Notes under the pieces: generated by a model
Told to the model about the DNA's origin: nothing
Databases searched by the model: none
The model's input: the letters and a program-made list of their open reading frames with translations, nothing else
Source: Gammaproteobacteria bacterium
GTDB lineage: Bacteria > Pseudomonadota > Gammaproteobacteria > Arenicellales > JAOTYS01
NCBI GenBank assembly: GCA_029861795.1
Contig: JAOTYS010000117.1
Coordinates: 1-11,263 of the forward strand
Reading direction: 5' to 3'
Length of the DNA: 11,263 nt
Made by a program: the position numbers and the translations under genes
Shown here: positions 1-7,315 of the stretch, piece by piece
Layout of the letters: each line of letters opens with the position of its first letter
Position numbering within the stretch: the first letter of the stretch is position 1

Positions 1-375
<375 letters not shown>

Positions 376-386
376 AAAATGCTAAT

Positions 387-398
387 CCCCTTACGGGG
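387..398 (-). other. Small hairpin in the 16S precursor leader
   Basis: The arms CCCC and GGGG enclose a 4-nt loop about 12 nt before the estimated mature 16S 5' end. It probably belongs to the precursor leader that is removed during rRNA processing. I see no coding sequence in 376-480. Confidence 0.35.
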
Positions 399-480
399 GT
401 CAAACTGGTGGCCATCCTGCCCGCGCGGAATACGCGGCCAGTCTGACCCAATTGCTGGAGATCTCGACTCACCAGAAGCG

Positions 481-488
481 CCCACACA
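481..488 (-). promoter_or_regulatory. rRNA leader boxC
   Basis: The minus strand reads TGTGTGGG, identical to the boxC element of enterobacterial rrn leaders. It lies 16 nt downstream of the boxA-like element, in the expected order. In known systems boxB/boxA/boxC form the leader recognised by the Nus antitermination complex. Confidence 0.65.
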
Positions 489-504
489 AACTGCTTGATT
501 TGAC

Positions 505-516
505 TTGTAAAAGAAC
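505..516 (-). promoter_or_regulatory. rRNA leader boxA (antitermination)
   Basis: The minus strand reads GTTCTTTTACAA, close to the boxA consensus TGCTCTTTAACA. It follows immediately after the boxB-like hairpin and precedes boxC. BoxA binds NusB/NusE (S10) and lets RNA polymerase read through the long untranslated rRNA. Confidence 0.65.
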
Positions 517-517
517 T

Positions 518-535
518 CGCCCCGAACTGGGGGCG
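518..535 (-). promoter_or_regulatory. rRNA leader boxB-like hairpin
   Basis: A perfect 6-bp stem (CGCCCC / GGGGCG) closes a 6-nt loop, one base before boxA. Position and form fit the boxB hairpin of rrn leaders. It is not followed by a T-run, so it is not an intrinsic terminator. Confidence 0.55.
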
Positions 536-549
536 TGAAGCGAGGGCGG

Positions 550-578
550 ATTATACGCCCGCCCGTGCCCACCAACAA
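550..578 (-). promoter_or_regulatory. Main rRNA promoter (P1-like)
   Basis: On the minus strand a perfect TATAAT (550-555) lies 17 bp from TTGTTG (573-578). The bases after the -10 are G/C-rich (CCGCCC), typical of a stringently controlled rrn discriminator. An A/T-rich block (591-602) upstream could act as a distal UP element. It also contains a second TATAAT (597-602) without a convincing -35. The -35 lies inside a 22-bp inverted repeat. Confidence 0.7.
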
Positions 579-588
579 GACGGTGGGC
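567..588 (-). repeat. Inverted repeat overlapping the rRNA promoter -35
   Basis: Perfect 7-bp arms (GCCCACC and GGTGGGC) are separated by 8 nt, and the -35 hexamer sits in the loop and right arm. It may be a protein-binding site, or a hairpin in RNA reading through from tyrS. No T-run follows on the minus strand, so a classical terminator is unlikely. Confidence 0.5.
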
Positions 589-635
589 AACAAATTATTA
601 TACGATCGCAAGCTCCGATTTGATAGACCATAAAT

Positions 636-1901
636 CTAGTCTTTGCTCGTTTTTCGACGGACCTTCAAACGCCGCGGAGCGCGTGACGTGGTTGATTGCT
701 CCACGGTCACGCGGGCAAAACGACGCTTGCCAACCTGGACTACCGGGGTCTCACCGACTGTGAGCTCGAGTTTCGGATCGTCGACTCGCACCCCATCGAT
801 CCGCACCGCACCCTGCTTGATCATGCGCAAGGCATCTGAGGTGCTTGGGGTCAACCCAGCCGCCTTGAGCACGTTGCTGAGCGCAATTTTACCGTCCTCG
901 ATCGAAACGGTTTTCTCAGGGATGTCATCTGGCACCGCTCCTCGCTGGAATTGCGAGACAAAGTCGTCCTTGGCCTTGCGGGCCGCTTGGGTATCGTGAA
1001 AACGGGCAACGATTTCCATCGCGAGTTCGAATTTTGAATCTCGCGGATTAGCACTATCTTGCTCCACCTGACGCCGATAACCTTCAATCTCCTCAAGGCT
1101 CCGTGCGCTGAGTAGCTCATAGTAGCGCCACATGAGATCATCGGAGATGGACATAAGCTTGCCAAACATCTCCCTGGGTGGTTCGGTAATGCCGACATAG
1201 TTGCCCAGAGACTTCGACATCTTCTGTGCGCCGTCCAAGCCTTCAAGCAGCGGCATGGTGAGGACAACTTGGGGTGCCTGTCCATAGGCCTTTTGCAGCT
1301 CGCGGCCGACCAACAAATTAAATTTCTGATCCGTCCCTCCCAACTCCACGTCCGCCTCCAGTGCTACCGAGTCATAACCCTGTACTAGGGGATAGAGAAA
1401 CTCATGAATAGCAATTGCCTGTCCACTGGTGTAGCGCTTATGGAAGTCATCGCGCTCTAACATCCGTGCCACCGTGTGCTTGGCCGCAAGCCCGATCAAT
1501 CCGGCGGCGTCCATCTTGCTCATCCAGCGTGAGTTGAACTCAATCTTGGTCTTATTTGGATCGAGGATCTTGTAGATCTGTGCCTGGTAGGTTTTGGCGT
1601 TTTCAGCGATCTCTTCGACTGTCAGGGGAGGCCGAGTGGCGTTTTTCCCGCTGGGGTCCCCGATCATTCCGGTGAAATCTCCGATCAAAAACAATATTTC
1701 GTGACCTAGATCCTGGAACTGCCTCATCTTATTGATCAGCACTGTATGTCCCAAATGAAGATCCGGCGCGGTGGGATCAAACCCCACTTTGATACGAAGC
1801 GGTCGCCCGGTCTCGAGCCTGCTCACGAGTTCTTGCTCAAGCAGGATCTCTTGGCTGCCCCGCCTGATCAAGGCCAGAGCTTCTTCTATCGATATCGGCA
1901 C
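636..1901 (-). CDS. tyrS: Tyrosyl-tRNA synthetase (TyrZ-like)
   Basis: This is a class I aminoacyl-tRNA synthetase that activates tyrosine with ATP and charges tRNA-Tyr in the cytoplasm. The HIGH signature appears as HLGH (residues 49-52 from the chosen start). The tyrosine/ATP pocket block with GGTDQKFN is at 188-195, and KMSKS is at 227-231. An S4-like RNA-binding domain fills the last ~70 residues, including [17 protein letters not shown], and a basic tail follows. The frame is open to a TTG at 2003, but the family begins at about [11 protein letters not shown], so I prefer the GTG at 1901 (421 aa; relatives are about 400). Neither start has a clear Shine-Dalgarno site. It lies just upstream of, and in line with, the rRNA genes, as tyrZ does in Pseudomonas. 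No terminator is visible between them. Divergent from the M23 peptidase gene. Confidence 0.95.
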   Translation of the reverse strand: MPISIEEALALIRRGSQEILLEQELVSRLETGRPLRIKVGFDPTAPDLHLGHTVLINKMRQFQDLGHEILFLIGDFTGMIGDPSGKNATRPPLTVEEIAENAKTYQAQIYKILDPNKTKIEFNSRWMSKMDAAGLIGLAAKHTVARMLERDDFHKRYTSGQAIAIHEFLYPLVQGYDSVALEADVELGGTDQKFNLLVGRELQKAYGQAPQVVLTMPLLEGLDGAQKMSKSLGNYVGITEPPREMFGKLMSISDDLMWRYYELLSARSLEEIEGYRRQVEQDSANPRDSKFELAMEIVARFHDTQAARKAKDDFVSQFQRGAVPDDIPEKTVSIEDGKIALSNVLKAAGLTPSTSDALRMIKQGAVRIDGVRVDDPKLELTVGETPVVQVGKRRFARVTVEQSTTSRAPRRLKVRRKTSKD

Positions 1902-2053
1902 GAAACTTGCAGAAAGCCCAATAAGTGCTAAAAAAGAAGTAAGCGTACTGACTCGCAGTTCAGCCGACAACCCCAAAGAGGTTCTGAGGAACCCCAGAAT
2001 CAAACCTTGAGCACTGGACTACACACGACCCTGGCGACCAACGGGGACGACTA

Positions 2054-2066
2054 ACAGTCACACTGT
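2054..2066. repeat. Short inverted repeat in the tyrS / M23 divergent region
   Basis: ACAGT and ACTGT flank CAC, a perfect 5-3-5 dyad in the 294-bp spacer between the divergent starts (1902-2195). It could be an operator, but a dyad this short can arise by chance. I find no convincing -35/-10 pair in the rest of the spacer. Confidence 0.25.
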
Positions 2067-2164
2067 GTCCTGACCGCCGAAAACACCTCGCCAACCTCTT
2101 TTTTAGCTCCCAGCCTTTGACCTGGACGGACTCGATCGGTACATTTAGCCGCTAGCCTTAAAGC

Positions 2165-2188
2165 AAAACATTAAAAGTAAAACATTAA
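2165..2188 (+). repeat. Tandem 10-bp repeat just before the M23 peptidase start
   Basis: AAAACATTAA occurs at 2165-2174 and again at 2179-2188, 14 bp start to start. It ends 7 bp before the GTG start, where a Shine-Dalgarno site would normally lie. It may be an A-rich translation enhancer or a binding site. Confidence 0.4.
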
Positions 2189-2195
2189 TAATCAC

Positions 2196-3740
2196 GTGCA
2201 CCACAGGACGGGATCTCTACTTTCCCAGGATCTGAAAGACCTAGGGGACTCGTGGCGACAGACCACCACTGTGCGTCACCATCGCCGCTACGCCGTTGTC
2301 TGCGGGGTGTTATGTATCATCGCCACCATCGGGTGGTTGGGAACGTCCACTATCGCCTCGGTGGATCCCGACCCAAAATCTCCCTTCCAAGAGACAACGC
2401 TAAGGGAGATTAACCACGACCTTAGTGGTTCGGGTAACAGTCGGATCGAATCTACTGAAGCCGACCCTGCCGAGGATCACCTTGAATCTAGCAGCCCTAA
2501 CGATCCTCAGCTTGAAACTACAGAATCCGAGAGTCCTGCAGCGACCACCCCAAATGTTCATGCGGTTGCTAAACCAGACATACATCCTGATTACACAGCA
2601 CTAGTCGCCGACGACACACATGCGCCCAACTCTTGGACAACTGTGGAGATCAAAAAGGGAGACACCCTAAGCTCAATCTTTCAACGACTAAACCTGAAAG
2701 TCGGGGACGCGATTAGGCTCGCGCAGCGGCCAGGCGCGGAGAAATTAAGCCGACTGGTGCCAGGTCGTACACTTTTGGTTAGCAAGGATCTGTCCTCCGG
2801 CAGCATTAACGCACTTCGATACGAGCTCAGTCTCACAGAGACTCTGGCCATCGATCAAAACGCGGACAAATATAAGGTCTATAGCCAGTCCCGTCAGCCA
2901 GAGGTCAGACGGCGACGCAGCGCTACCACAATACAAACATCGCTTTACAGCGCCGCCAACGAAGCCGGCCTGCCGGATCAATTAGTGATGCAACTCGTGA
3001 ACATTTTTGGCTGGGATATAGACTTCGCCCGGGATATGCGCAAAGGAGACAGATTTGCAGTCGTATTTGAGGAGGAATATCTTGATGGCAAGAAAGTCGC
3101 AACAGGCAGCATAGTCGCCGCGGAATTCGTCAACCGTGGCGAAGTCTATCGCGCCGTCCGCCATATTGATGGTGACGGTCGTGTGAACTATTACACGCCC
3201 GACGGATTGAGCATGCGACGAGCCTTCCTGCGAACACCGCTGGACTTTAGCCGGATCACGTCGCATTTTTCCAAGCGCCGCTATCACCCGGTTCTGAAGA
3301 CATGGCGCGCACACAAGGGAGTCGATTATGCAGCGCCTTCGGGCACACCAATCTATACGACAGCCGATGGCAAAATTATCCATGTCGGCACAAAGGGAGG
3401 TTATGGTAAGACGGTGATCATTCGTCATGGTGGCACTTACAGTACGTTGTATGCACACCTGTCAAAGTTCAAAAAAGGGTTGCGCCGCGGCCAATTTGTC
3501 AGACAAGGAAACATCATCGGTTACGTCGGCATGACTGGGCTCGCCACAGGTCCCCATCTACACTATGAATTTCAGGTGAACAACATCCATCACGATCCAC
3601 TAAAGTTTAAGCATCCTAAAGCCGAACCCATCCAGTCCGCCTATAAGAGCGAGTTCCTTCAACAGGCGGCAAAATGGAGTCGCGAACTAGATCGACTGCA
3701 AACTGAAATGCTGGCGAGTAATGTTAGCGCAACTCCGTAG
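2196..3740 (+). CDS. Murein DD-endopeptidase, M23 family (MepM-like)
   Basis: A predicted inner-membrane-anchored periplasmic metallopeptidase that cuts peptide cross-links in peptidoglycan. Domain order in 514 aa: basic cytoplasmic tail (1-30); one membrane segment (about 32-55); acidic, Ser/Thr/Pro-rich linker (56-140); LysM/OapA-like module starting VEIKKGDTLSSIF (about 149-197); helical/β region; LytM (M23) domain (about 350-465). The zinc ligands expected for LytM are H373 and D377 (HKGVD) and H456 (HLH); H421 and H454 match the catalytic histidines. All are present, so it should be an active enzyme rather than a degenerate EnvC-type activator. The start is GTG with no clear Shine-Dalgarno, and TAA lies in frame 15 bp upstream. 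It corresponds by position to PA0667 of Pseudomonas. anmK follows 51 bp later on the same strand, so both murein genes may be co-transcribed. Confidence 0.93.
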   Translation: MHHRTGSLLSQDLKDLGDSWRQTTTVRHHRRYAVVCGVLCIIATIGWLGTSTIASVDPDPKSPFQETTLREINHDLSGSGNSRIESTEADPAEDHLESSSPNDPQLETTESESPAATTPNVHAVAKPDIHPDYTALVADDTHAPNSWTTVEIKKGDTLSSIFQRLNLKVGDAIRLAQRPGAEKLSRLVPGRTLLVSKDLSSGSINALRYELSLTETLAIDQNADKYKVYSQSRQPEVRRRRSATTIQTSLYSAANEAGLPDQLVMQLVNIFGWDIDFARDMRKGDRFAVVFEEEYLDGKKVATGSIVAAEFVNRGEVYRAVRHIDGDGRVNYYTPDGLSMRRAFLRTPLDFSRITSHFSKRRYHPVLKTWRAHKGVDYAAPSGTPIYTTADGKIIHVGTKGGYGKTVIIRHGGTYSTLYAHLSKFKKGLRRGQFVRQGNIIGYVGMTGLATGPHLHYEFQVNNIHHDPLKFKHPKAEPIQSAYKSEFLQQAAKWSRELDRLQTEMLASNVSATP

Positions 3741-3791
3741 CTAGTTCTTTCGCTAGCGATATATTGTACGTTCCATCCCAGATCTAAGCCG

Positions 3792-4919
3792 ATGACAGAG
3801 TACTATGTCGGACTAATGTCCGGCACTAGCGCGGATGGAATCGACGCCGTGCTTGTAGCCATCGATGACAAAGGCTCGACGCAACTCATTGCATCGCTGC
3901 ACCAAGCGTATCCCTCAGAAGTTCGCAATGAAATTGACCTTCTAAGGCGATCGGAGAATGATAAGTTAGATCGGGCTGCCACATTAGATGTGGTGCTAGG
4001 GAAGTTATTCGCCAGCGCAGCCAACAGCGTCATTAGCGAAGCAGGTTTCACCGAACGGCAGATAACGGGCATCGGCAGCCACGGCCAGACAATCCGTCAC
4101 TGCCCTCGTAGTGAACACGCCTACTCTATGCAGCTAGGTAGCGCCGCCCATATCGCAGAACAGACCGGCATCACTACCGTGGCGGACTTCCGATCCCGAG
4201 ATATCGCGGCCGGCGGCGAAGGCGCACCCTTGGTTCCAGCGTTTCATTGGGCGGCCTTCCGCAGCAGTCAAGCCAACCGAGTGATTGTAAACATCGGGGG
4301 AATCGCAAACGTGACTTGGTTACCGGCCGAAGGCGCAACTCCAGTGCTGGGATTCGATACAGGACCTGGTAACACGCTACTGGACCACTGGATTAAGCGC
4401 CATCGCGGTGTGGCTTACGACGATGAAGGACGCTGGGCCGCCAAAGGAGATGTATCAGCAGAATTGTTGCTGGCATTACGAAAAGACGAATTCTTTCAGC
4501 GCCCTCCACCCAAGAGTACAGACATACAACACTTCAGCCCTGCGTGGTTGGAGGCGGGTCTCGATGAATTATCAAATCCGTTGCCCCCGGAAGATGTGCA
4601 GGCGACCCTGTGCCGCCTAACAGCGCACATCATCTCGGAGGCACTCGTCATGCATCTCAGAAAGGTGGAAGAGATCTATGTTTGCGGAGGCGGCGCCCAC
4701 AACAAACGGTTAATGCAAAACTTGAAAGAGCTAGTTTCCCCTATTGAGTTGGGCTCTACCGTTCGCCTGGGGATACCGCCGGATTGGGTTGAGGCCGCAG
4801 CGTTCGCCTGGCTTGCGTTTCGCACCTTACACAGCCAGCCGGGTAATCTCCCTAGTGTGACAGGAGCGAGACACAAAGTTGTCCTCGGCTCTATCTGGCC
4901 GGGCAGCATCGTTGCCTAA
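3792..4919 (+). CDS. anmK: Anhydro-N-acetylmuramic acid kinase
   Basis: Cytoplasmic enzyme of peptidoglycan recycling: it hydrolyses the 1,6-anhydro bond of anhydro-MurNAc and phosphorylates the sugar to MurNAc-6-phosphate. The 375 aa fit the family length. Visible family motifs are the phosphate loop GLMSGTSADGID (7-18), GSHGQTIRH (about 95-103), the substrate segment ADFRSRDIAAGGEGAPLVPAFH (about 131-152, written here as a position guide), NIGGIANVT (167-175), FDTGPGN (188-194, with D189 matching the expected catalytic aspartate) and the C-terminal YVCGGGAHN. It starts with ATG and has a poor Shine-Dalgarno site. It lies 51 bp after the M23 peptidase gene, a sensible pairing because one enzyme opens murein and the other salvages its sugar. 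No terminator is evident in the 125 bp before the convergent erpA. Confidence 0.96.
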   Translation: MTEYYVGLMSGTSADGIDAVLVAIDDKGSTQLIASLHQAYPSEVRNEIDLLRRSENDKLDRAATLDVVLGKLFASAANSVISEAGFTERQITGIGSHGQTIRHCPRSEHAYSMQLGSAAHIAEQTGITTVADFRSRDIAAGGEGAPLVPAFHWAAFRSSQANRVIVNIGGIANVTWLPAEGATPVLGFDTGPGNTLLDHWIKRHRGVAYDDEGRWAAKGDVSAELLLALRKDEFFQRPPPKSTDIQHFSPAWLEAGLDELSNPLPPEDVQATLCRLTAHIISEALVMHLRKVEEIYVCGGGAHNKRLMQNLKELVSPIELGSTVRLGIPPDWVEAAAFAWLAFRTLHSQPGNLPSVTGARHKVVLGSIWPGSIVA

Positions 4920-5044
4920 GGTGCACCATCGTGGAATCCGCTTTTGGGGAACACCGGGAGTATTTGGCCCTGACCCCATACGGACACAAACGCGAATTCG
5001 TAGCGTGTGAACCTACCCTACACTTCTCGGGCTACCCAGATCTC
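4920..5044. other. Convergent intergenic region anmK / erpA
   Basis: No gene or convincing terminator is seen. An imperfect dyad is centred on GAATTC, but it lacks a T-run. Confidence 0.4.
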
Positions 5045-5398
5045 TCAAGTGGAAAACGACGACCCACATCCACAGGTCGTGGTAGCGTTTGGGTTGTGTA
5101 CGATGAAGCGGGCACCTTGTAGATCATCTTTGTAATCGATCTGAGCACCCATTAGATACTGAAAGCTCAACGGATCCACTAACATCGTCACCCCGGCGTT
5201 CTCCACCACGGTATCGTCTTCGCTTTGCTCCTGCTCCAGGGCGAACCCATATTGAAACCCCGAACAGCCGCCCCCTTGCACGTAGACTCGGAGCTTGAGC
5301 TCCGCATTACCTTGCGCAGCAATGAGCTCGCCCACGCGCTGCGCAGCGCTGTCAGTCAGAGCAAGCGGAGCGAGGGTGTTTGTGTCGTCAGAACTCAC
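5045..5398 (-). CDS. erpA: Iron-sulfur cluster insertion protein ErpA (A-type carrier)
   Basis: A-type carrier that receives Fe-S clusters from the assembly scaffold and delivers them to apoproteins, in known bacteria including the IspG/IspH isoprenoid enzymes. The protein has 117 aa, a usual length (about 110-120). The three conserved cysteines are present: C45 in [11 protein letters not shown], and C109 and C111 in TTCGCGSSF near the C-terminus. The GTG start at 5398 is supported by a good Shine-Dalgarno site. It is the last gene of the minus-strand cluster, 18 bp after the bactofilin stop, so the two are probably co-transcribed. It is also the only Fe-S carrier gene near the two Rieske genes to the right, though nothing shows a specific link. 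Confidence 0.96.
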   Translation of the reverse strand: MSSDDTNTLAPLALTDSAAQRVGELIAAQGNAELKLRVYVQGGGCSGFQYGFALEQEQSEDDTVVENAGVTMLVDPLSFQYLMGAQIDYKDDLQGARFIVHNPNATTTCGCGSSFST

Positions 5399-5405
5399 TG
5401 CTAGT

Positions 5406-5413
5406 CTTCCCCT
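5406..5413 (-). promoter_or_regulatory. Ribosome binding site of erpA
   Basis: AGGGGAAG on the minus strand lies 7 nt before the GTG at 5398 and fixes that start. It falls in the 18-bp gap after the bactofilin gene. Confidence 0.65.
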
Positions 5414-5416
5414 ATA

Positions 5417-5869
5417 TTATCTTGACCCGTGACCCGCGCTAACTTTGCCACCGTTCGCATTAGCATCGCCAGACGGCACAGATTTCAAAGTAGCAACAGG
5501 CCTGTCGGCATGGCACATCATAGAACCACTCACTTTCGCCCCGGCTGCCATCTCAAGGGCCTCGTAGTTAATGTCGGCCAGAACTCGAGCACTCGACTGT
5601 AATTTTACTTTCTTACTGCAAGTCACATCACCCTTTACGGTGCCACTAACAATAAGATAGGGCACAGTGACGCTACCGTCGACCTCACCTAGTTCACTCA
5701 CCACCAAGGTACAGTTTCCCTGATCCCCAGCGGCAATGTTGCCCTTTACCTTGCCATCGATTCGTAGCCCGCCTGTGAACGAAATGTCACCGGTGATCTC
5801 GGTGTTCTGACCTATCAGCGTCTCTATAGTTTCACAGCGCCTCCCCAGCGCCTTCTTGCCTAGCAACAT
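5417..5869 (-). CDS. Bactofilin (polymer-forming cytoskeletal protein)
   Basis: Bactofilins form nucleotide-independent filaments, often on the inner face of the membrane, and position cell-wall enzymes or other polar factors. The 150-aa protein has a short N-terminal tail (1-18), a right-handed β-helix core with regular hydrophobic/glycine repeats (GDISFTGGLRIDGKVKGNI ... VDGSVTVPYLIVSGTVKGDV ... ARVLADI, about 20-115), and a flexible Gly/Ser/Ala-rich C-terminus. I chose ATG 5869 because GGAGG lies 8 nt upstream. The in-frame GTG at 5875 would be only 2 nt from it. It lies 18 bp before erpA and 154 bp after the coiled-coil membrane protein gene. In other bacteria bactofilins work with M23 peptidases, so the M23 gene 1.7 kb away is a reasonable partner to consider. 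Confidence 0.9.
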   Translation of the reverse strand: MLLGKKALGRRCETIETLIGQNTEITGDISFTGGLRIDGKVKGNIAAGDQGNCTLVVSELGEVDGSVTVPYLIVSGTVKGDVTCSKKVKLQSSARVLADINYEALEMAAGAKVSGSMMCHADRPVATLKSVPSGDANANGGKVSAGHGSR

Positions 5870-5878
5870 TAACACATC

Positions 5879-5883
5879 CTCCG
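5879..5883 (-). promoter_or_regulatory. Ribosome binding site of the bactofilin gene
   Basis: GGAGG on the minus strand, about 8 nt before ATG 5869 and only 2 nt before GTG 5875. This decides for the shorter form. The out-of-frame ATG inside the spacer meets TAA after two codons. Confidence 0.55.
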
Positions 5884-6023
5884 CGACCTTCGTGGTTCAC
5901 TATCTATACATTCATCGAAGTTGAAAACTACACATCGCGGCCACTGTAGCTATATGCGGCCGACTACTACCATTTCAATCCCCGGGATGCAGCGCACCTT
6001 ACTCACTACAGCCATCCGATCCC

Positions 6024-6764
6024 TCAGACAGCGGGCCAAGGATACCACCGTTCAATGGTTGGCGCATTGGCAACGTCTGTGCTGATACTAATCTTAATTC
6101 CAGTGGGCATGTAGCCATCGGGGAGCACGAAATAGCCATCCAGGTTCTGGAAGTATTTGAAGCTGACTTCGATCACGTCCTTATCGCCTTCAGGCAGGTG
6201 TACAATTTTCTTCTTACCCTCTTGAGATCCTTGTATTTCAAGCTCAACAGTCCCCTTGATCTCTTCACTGTGATGTAAAGACTGGATTAACACTATGGTG
6301 TATCGATATTCACCATCCTCCGTTGTTCGCTGAACGTCTAGATTTTGTATCTGAAGCCCACTGCGACCACTGGGCGGAGATACGATGTTTCGATAGAACT
6401 CGAGCTCTTGGCTAAGCGCTGCGACTTGCTCCGTGGACACCGCAACCCCGCGCGCCAGTTCCTTATATGCCATGCCGTCGACTTGCAGCTGTCTATCCGC
6501 CTTTGCAAGACTCTCTGTCAGCTCCAGATTTCGCTCTTCAAGTTCTTCCATCTCCGATCGGGCCCGCTGCAAATCGGCATCAAGCTGTTGACGTACTTGT
6601 TCGTGTTGGGCCTCGCTACGACCGAGCTCACGCAATCCATGTTGGTACGCCATAAACACCGCAGCCACCATACAGCCTATACCGATTACTGCGAACGCAG
6701 CCTTGAGCGGCAAGGTTGCTCTGGACTTGATTACTATGTCGTCTGGACTGCTCTGGATAACCAT
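6024..6764 (-). CDS. Membrane-anchored coiled-coil protein (DUF6776-like)
   Basis: Function unknown. The 246-aa protein has a short cytoplasmic N-terminus, one membrane segment (about residues 20-40, LKAAFAVIGIGCMVAAVFMA), a long coiled coil rich in Glu/Gln/Arg/Leu (about 44-130, including EMEELEERNLELTESLAKA), and a predicted periplasmic β-rich C-terminal domain ending in ERWYPWPAV. Shape and position match the DUF6776 proteins that, as I recall, sit upstream of bactofilin/erpA in many gammaproteobacteria. I prefer ATG 6764 over the in-frame TTG at 6773; neither has a clear Shine-Dalgarno site. It lies 61 bp downstream of the argC remnant. The 154 bp between it and the bactofilin gene hold no gene, so bactofilin may also have its own promoter there. 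A role in envelope organisation is inferred only from its neighbours. Confidence 0.82.
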   Translation of the reverse strand: MVIQSSPDDIVIKSRATLPLKAAFAVIGIGCMVAAVFMAYQHGLRELGRSEAQHEQVRQQLDADLQRARSEMEELEERNLELTESLAKADRQLQVDGMAYKELARGVAVSTEQVAALSQELEFYRNIVSPPSGRSGLQIQNLDVQRTTEDGEYRYTIVLIQSLHHSEEIKGTVELEIQGSQEGKKKIVHLPEGDKDVIEVSFKYFQNLDGYFVLPDGYMPTGIKISISTDVANAPTIERWYPWPAV

Positions 6765-6825
6765 GCTACACAATCGAAAGGCTGCTCACCTCTCACTAGA
6801 GAGAGCACCGGCGGCGCCTGCAGGC

Positions 6826-7097
6826 CTACCGATTTATCGATCCCAACATAATGTTCATATTGTGGATCGCTTGGCCGGCCACAGCTTTTACCAAATTGTC
6901 GATGACAACTAGCGCTGCTACAATGTCGCCGTTGCATGTCGATGCTCTGCGCAGACTGGGAAACAAATCGACTGCAACCCGCGTCGCGATCGTGAGGTGA
7001 TGGCCGCAAGCTCTACCTGTAGGTGCGTACACAAAAGCCGTGCAGTTCTACCCCATTCTAGCCAGTACCCCCAATCACACACACCGATTCGAATCAT
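6826..7097 (-). pseudogene. argC: Decayed argC (N-acetyl-gamma-glutamyl-phosphate reductase) remnant
   Basis: Intact ArgC is an NADPH-dependent enzyme of about 345 aa that makes N-acetylglutamate semialdehyde in arginine synthesis. Here only about 272 bp remain, spread over more than one frame. The start MIRIGV (from 7097) is followed, after a frameshift, by VIGGTG-stop-NGVEL. This matches the ArgC nucleotide-binding loop (GGTGYTGVEL), with Tyr changed to a TAG at 7058-7060. The first frame resumes with THLQVELAAITSRS (7028-6987), then a third frame gives VAVDLFPSLR (6978-6949). After an 18-nt junction that frame continues with GDIVAALVVIDNLVKAVAGQAIHNMNIMLG, the ArgC C-terminus, and ends at TAG 6826. 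The middle, with the catalytic Cys and His, is missing. It sits at the head of the DUF6776/bactofilin/erpA cluster, where argC is expected. I made the assignment from remembered family sequences, without an alignment. Confidence 0.8.
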
Positions 7098-7315
7098 CAC
7101 CGACGCTTGTAGCACTATTAGAGGGGAGAGTTCAAGCGGGGGCCTTTGGTAAATCCACCGGCAGCGCGGATGAGGCGCAACACCCGCGTGCGCCTCGATC
7201 ATCTGGACGCGCATCGGTACTGAAAACGCTCAACCTTGCCATCGCACTGCGTTGGACGCGAGTGGAATGCCAACTCCAGTCCCGCAGGGTGACGGGATCT
7301 TACGAAGCTGGGACA
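7098..7315. other. Intergenic region between the argC remnant and the DUF5996 gene
   Basis: No supported gene, promoter or repeat is seen in these 218 bp. A plus-strand frame is open from 7040 through this stretch into the DUF5996 gene, but its peptide looks non-coding and its first part is antisense to the argC remnant. A minus-strand frame across 7199-7130 gives a short peptide that I could not identify. Confidence 0.4.

Noticed and set aside
2982..3458. 158-aa minus-strand frame inside the M23 gene
   Set aside because: The plus-strand frame carries all catalytic M23 residues; the antisense peptide is Cys/Met-rich without a domain.
3739..3756. Small hairpin (GCTAG / CTAGC) after the M23 stop as a terminator
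   Set aside because: It has only a 5-bp stem with an 8-nt loop and no T-run, so it is too weak; anmK follows on the same strand.
4985..5012. Imperfect dyad centred on GAATTC between anmK and erpA as a bidirectional terminator
   Set aside because: The arms are mismatched and there is no T-run in either direction.
4931..5122. 63-aa open frame after anmK
   Set aside because: It overlaps the end of erpA on the other strand, has no ribosome site and no recognisable motifs.
5938..5964. Direct repeats GCGGCC between the DUF6776-like and bactofilin genes
   Set aside because: They are only 6 bp long and G/C-rich, likely by chance; no transposon ends or target duplication are seen. I also saw no CRISPR array, tRNA or insertion sequence in the window.
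6345..6851. 168-aa plus-strand frame
   Set aside because: It is antisense to the coiled-coil gene, which has a clear membrane segment and heptad pattern; this frame is a shadow.
7040..7315. N-terminal extension of the DUF5996 protein (92 extra codons)
   Set aside because: It has no family similarity, is low in typical protein features, and its first part is antisense to the argC remnant. ATG 7316 fits the family start.
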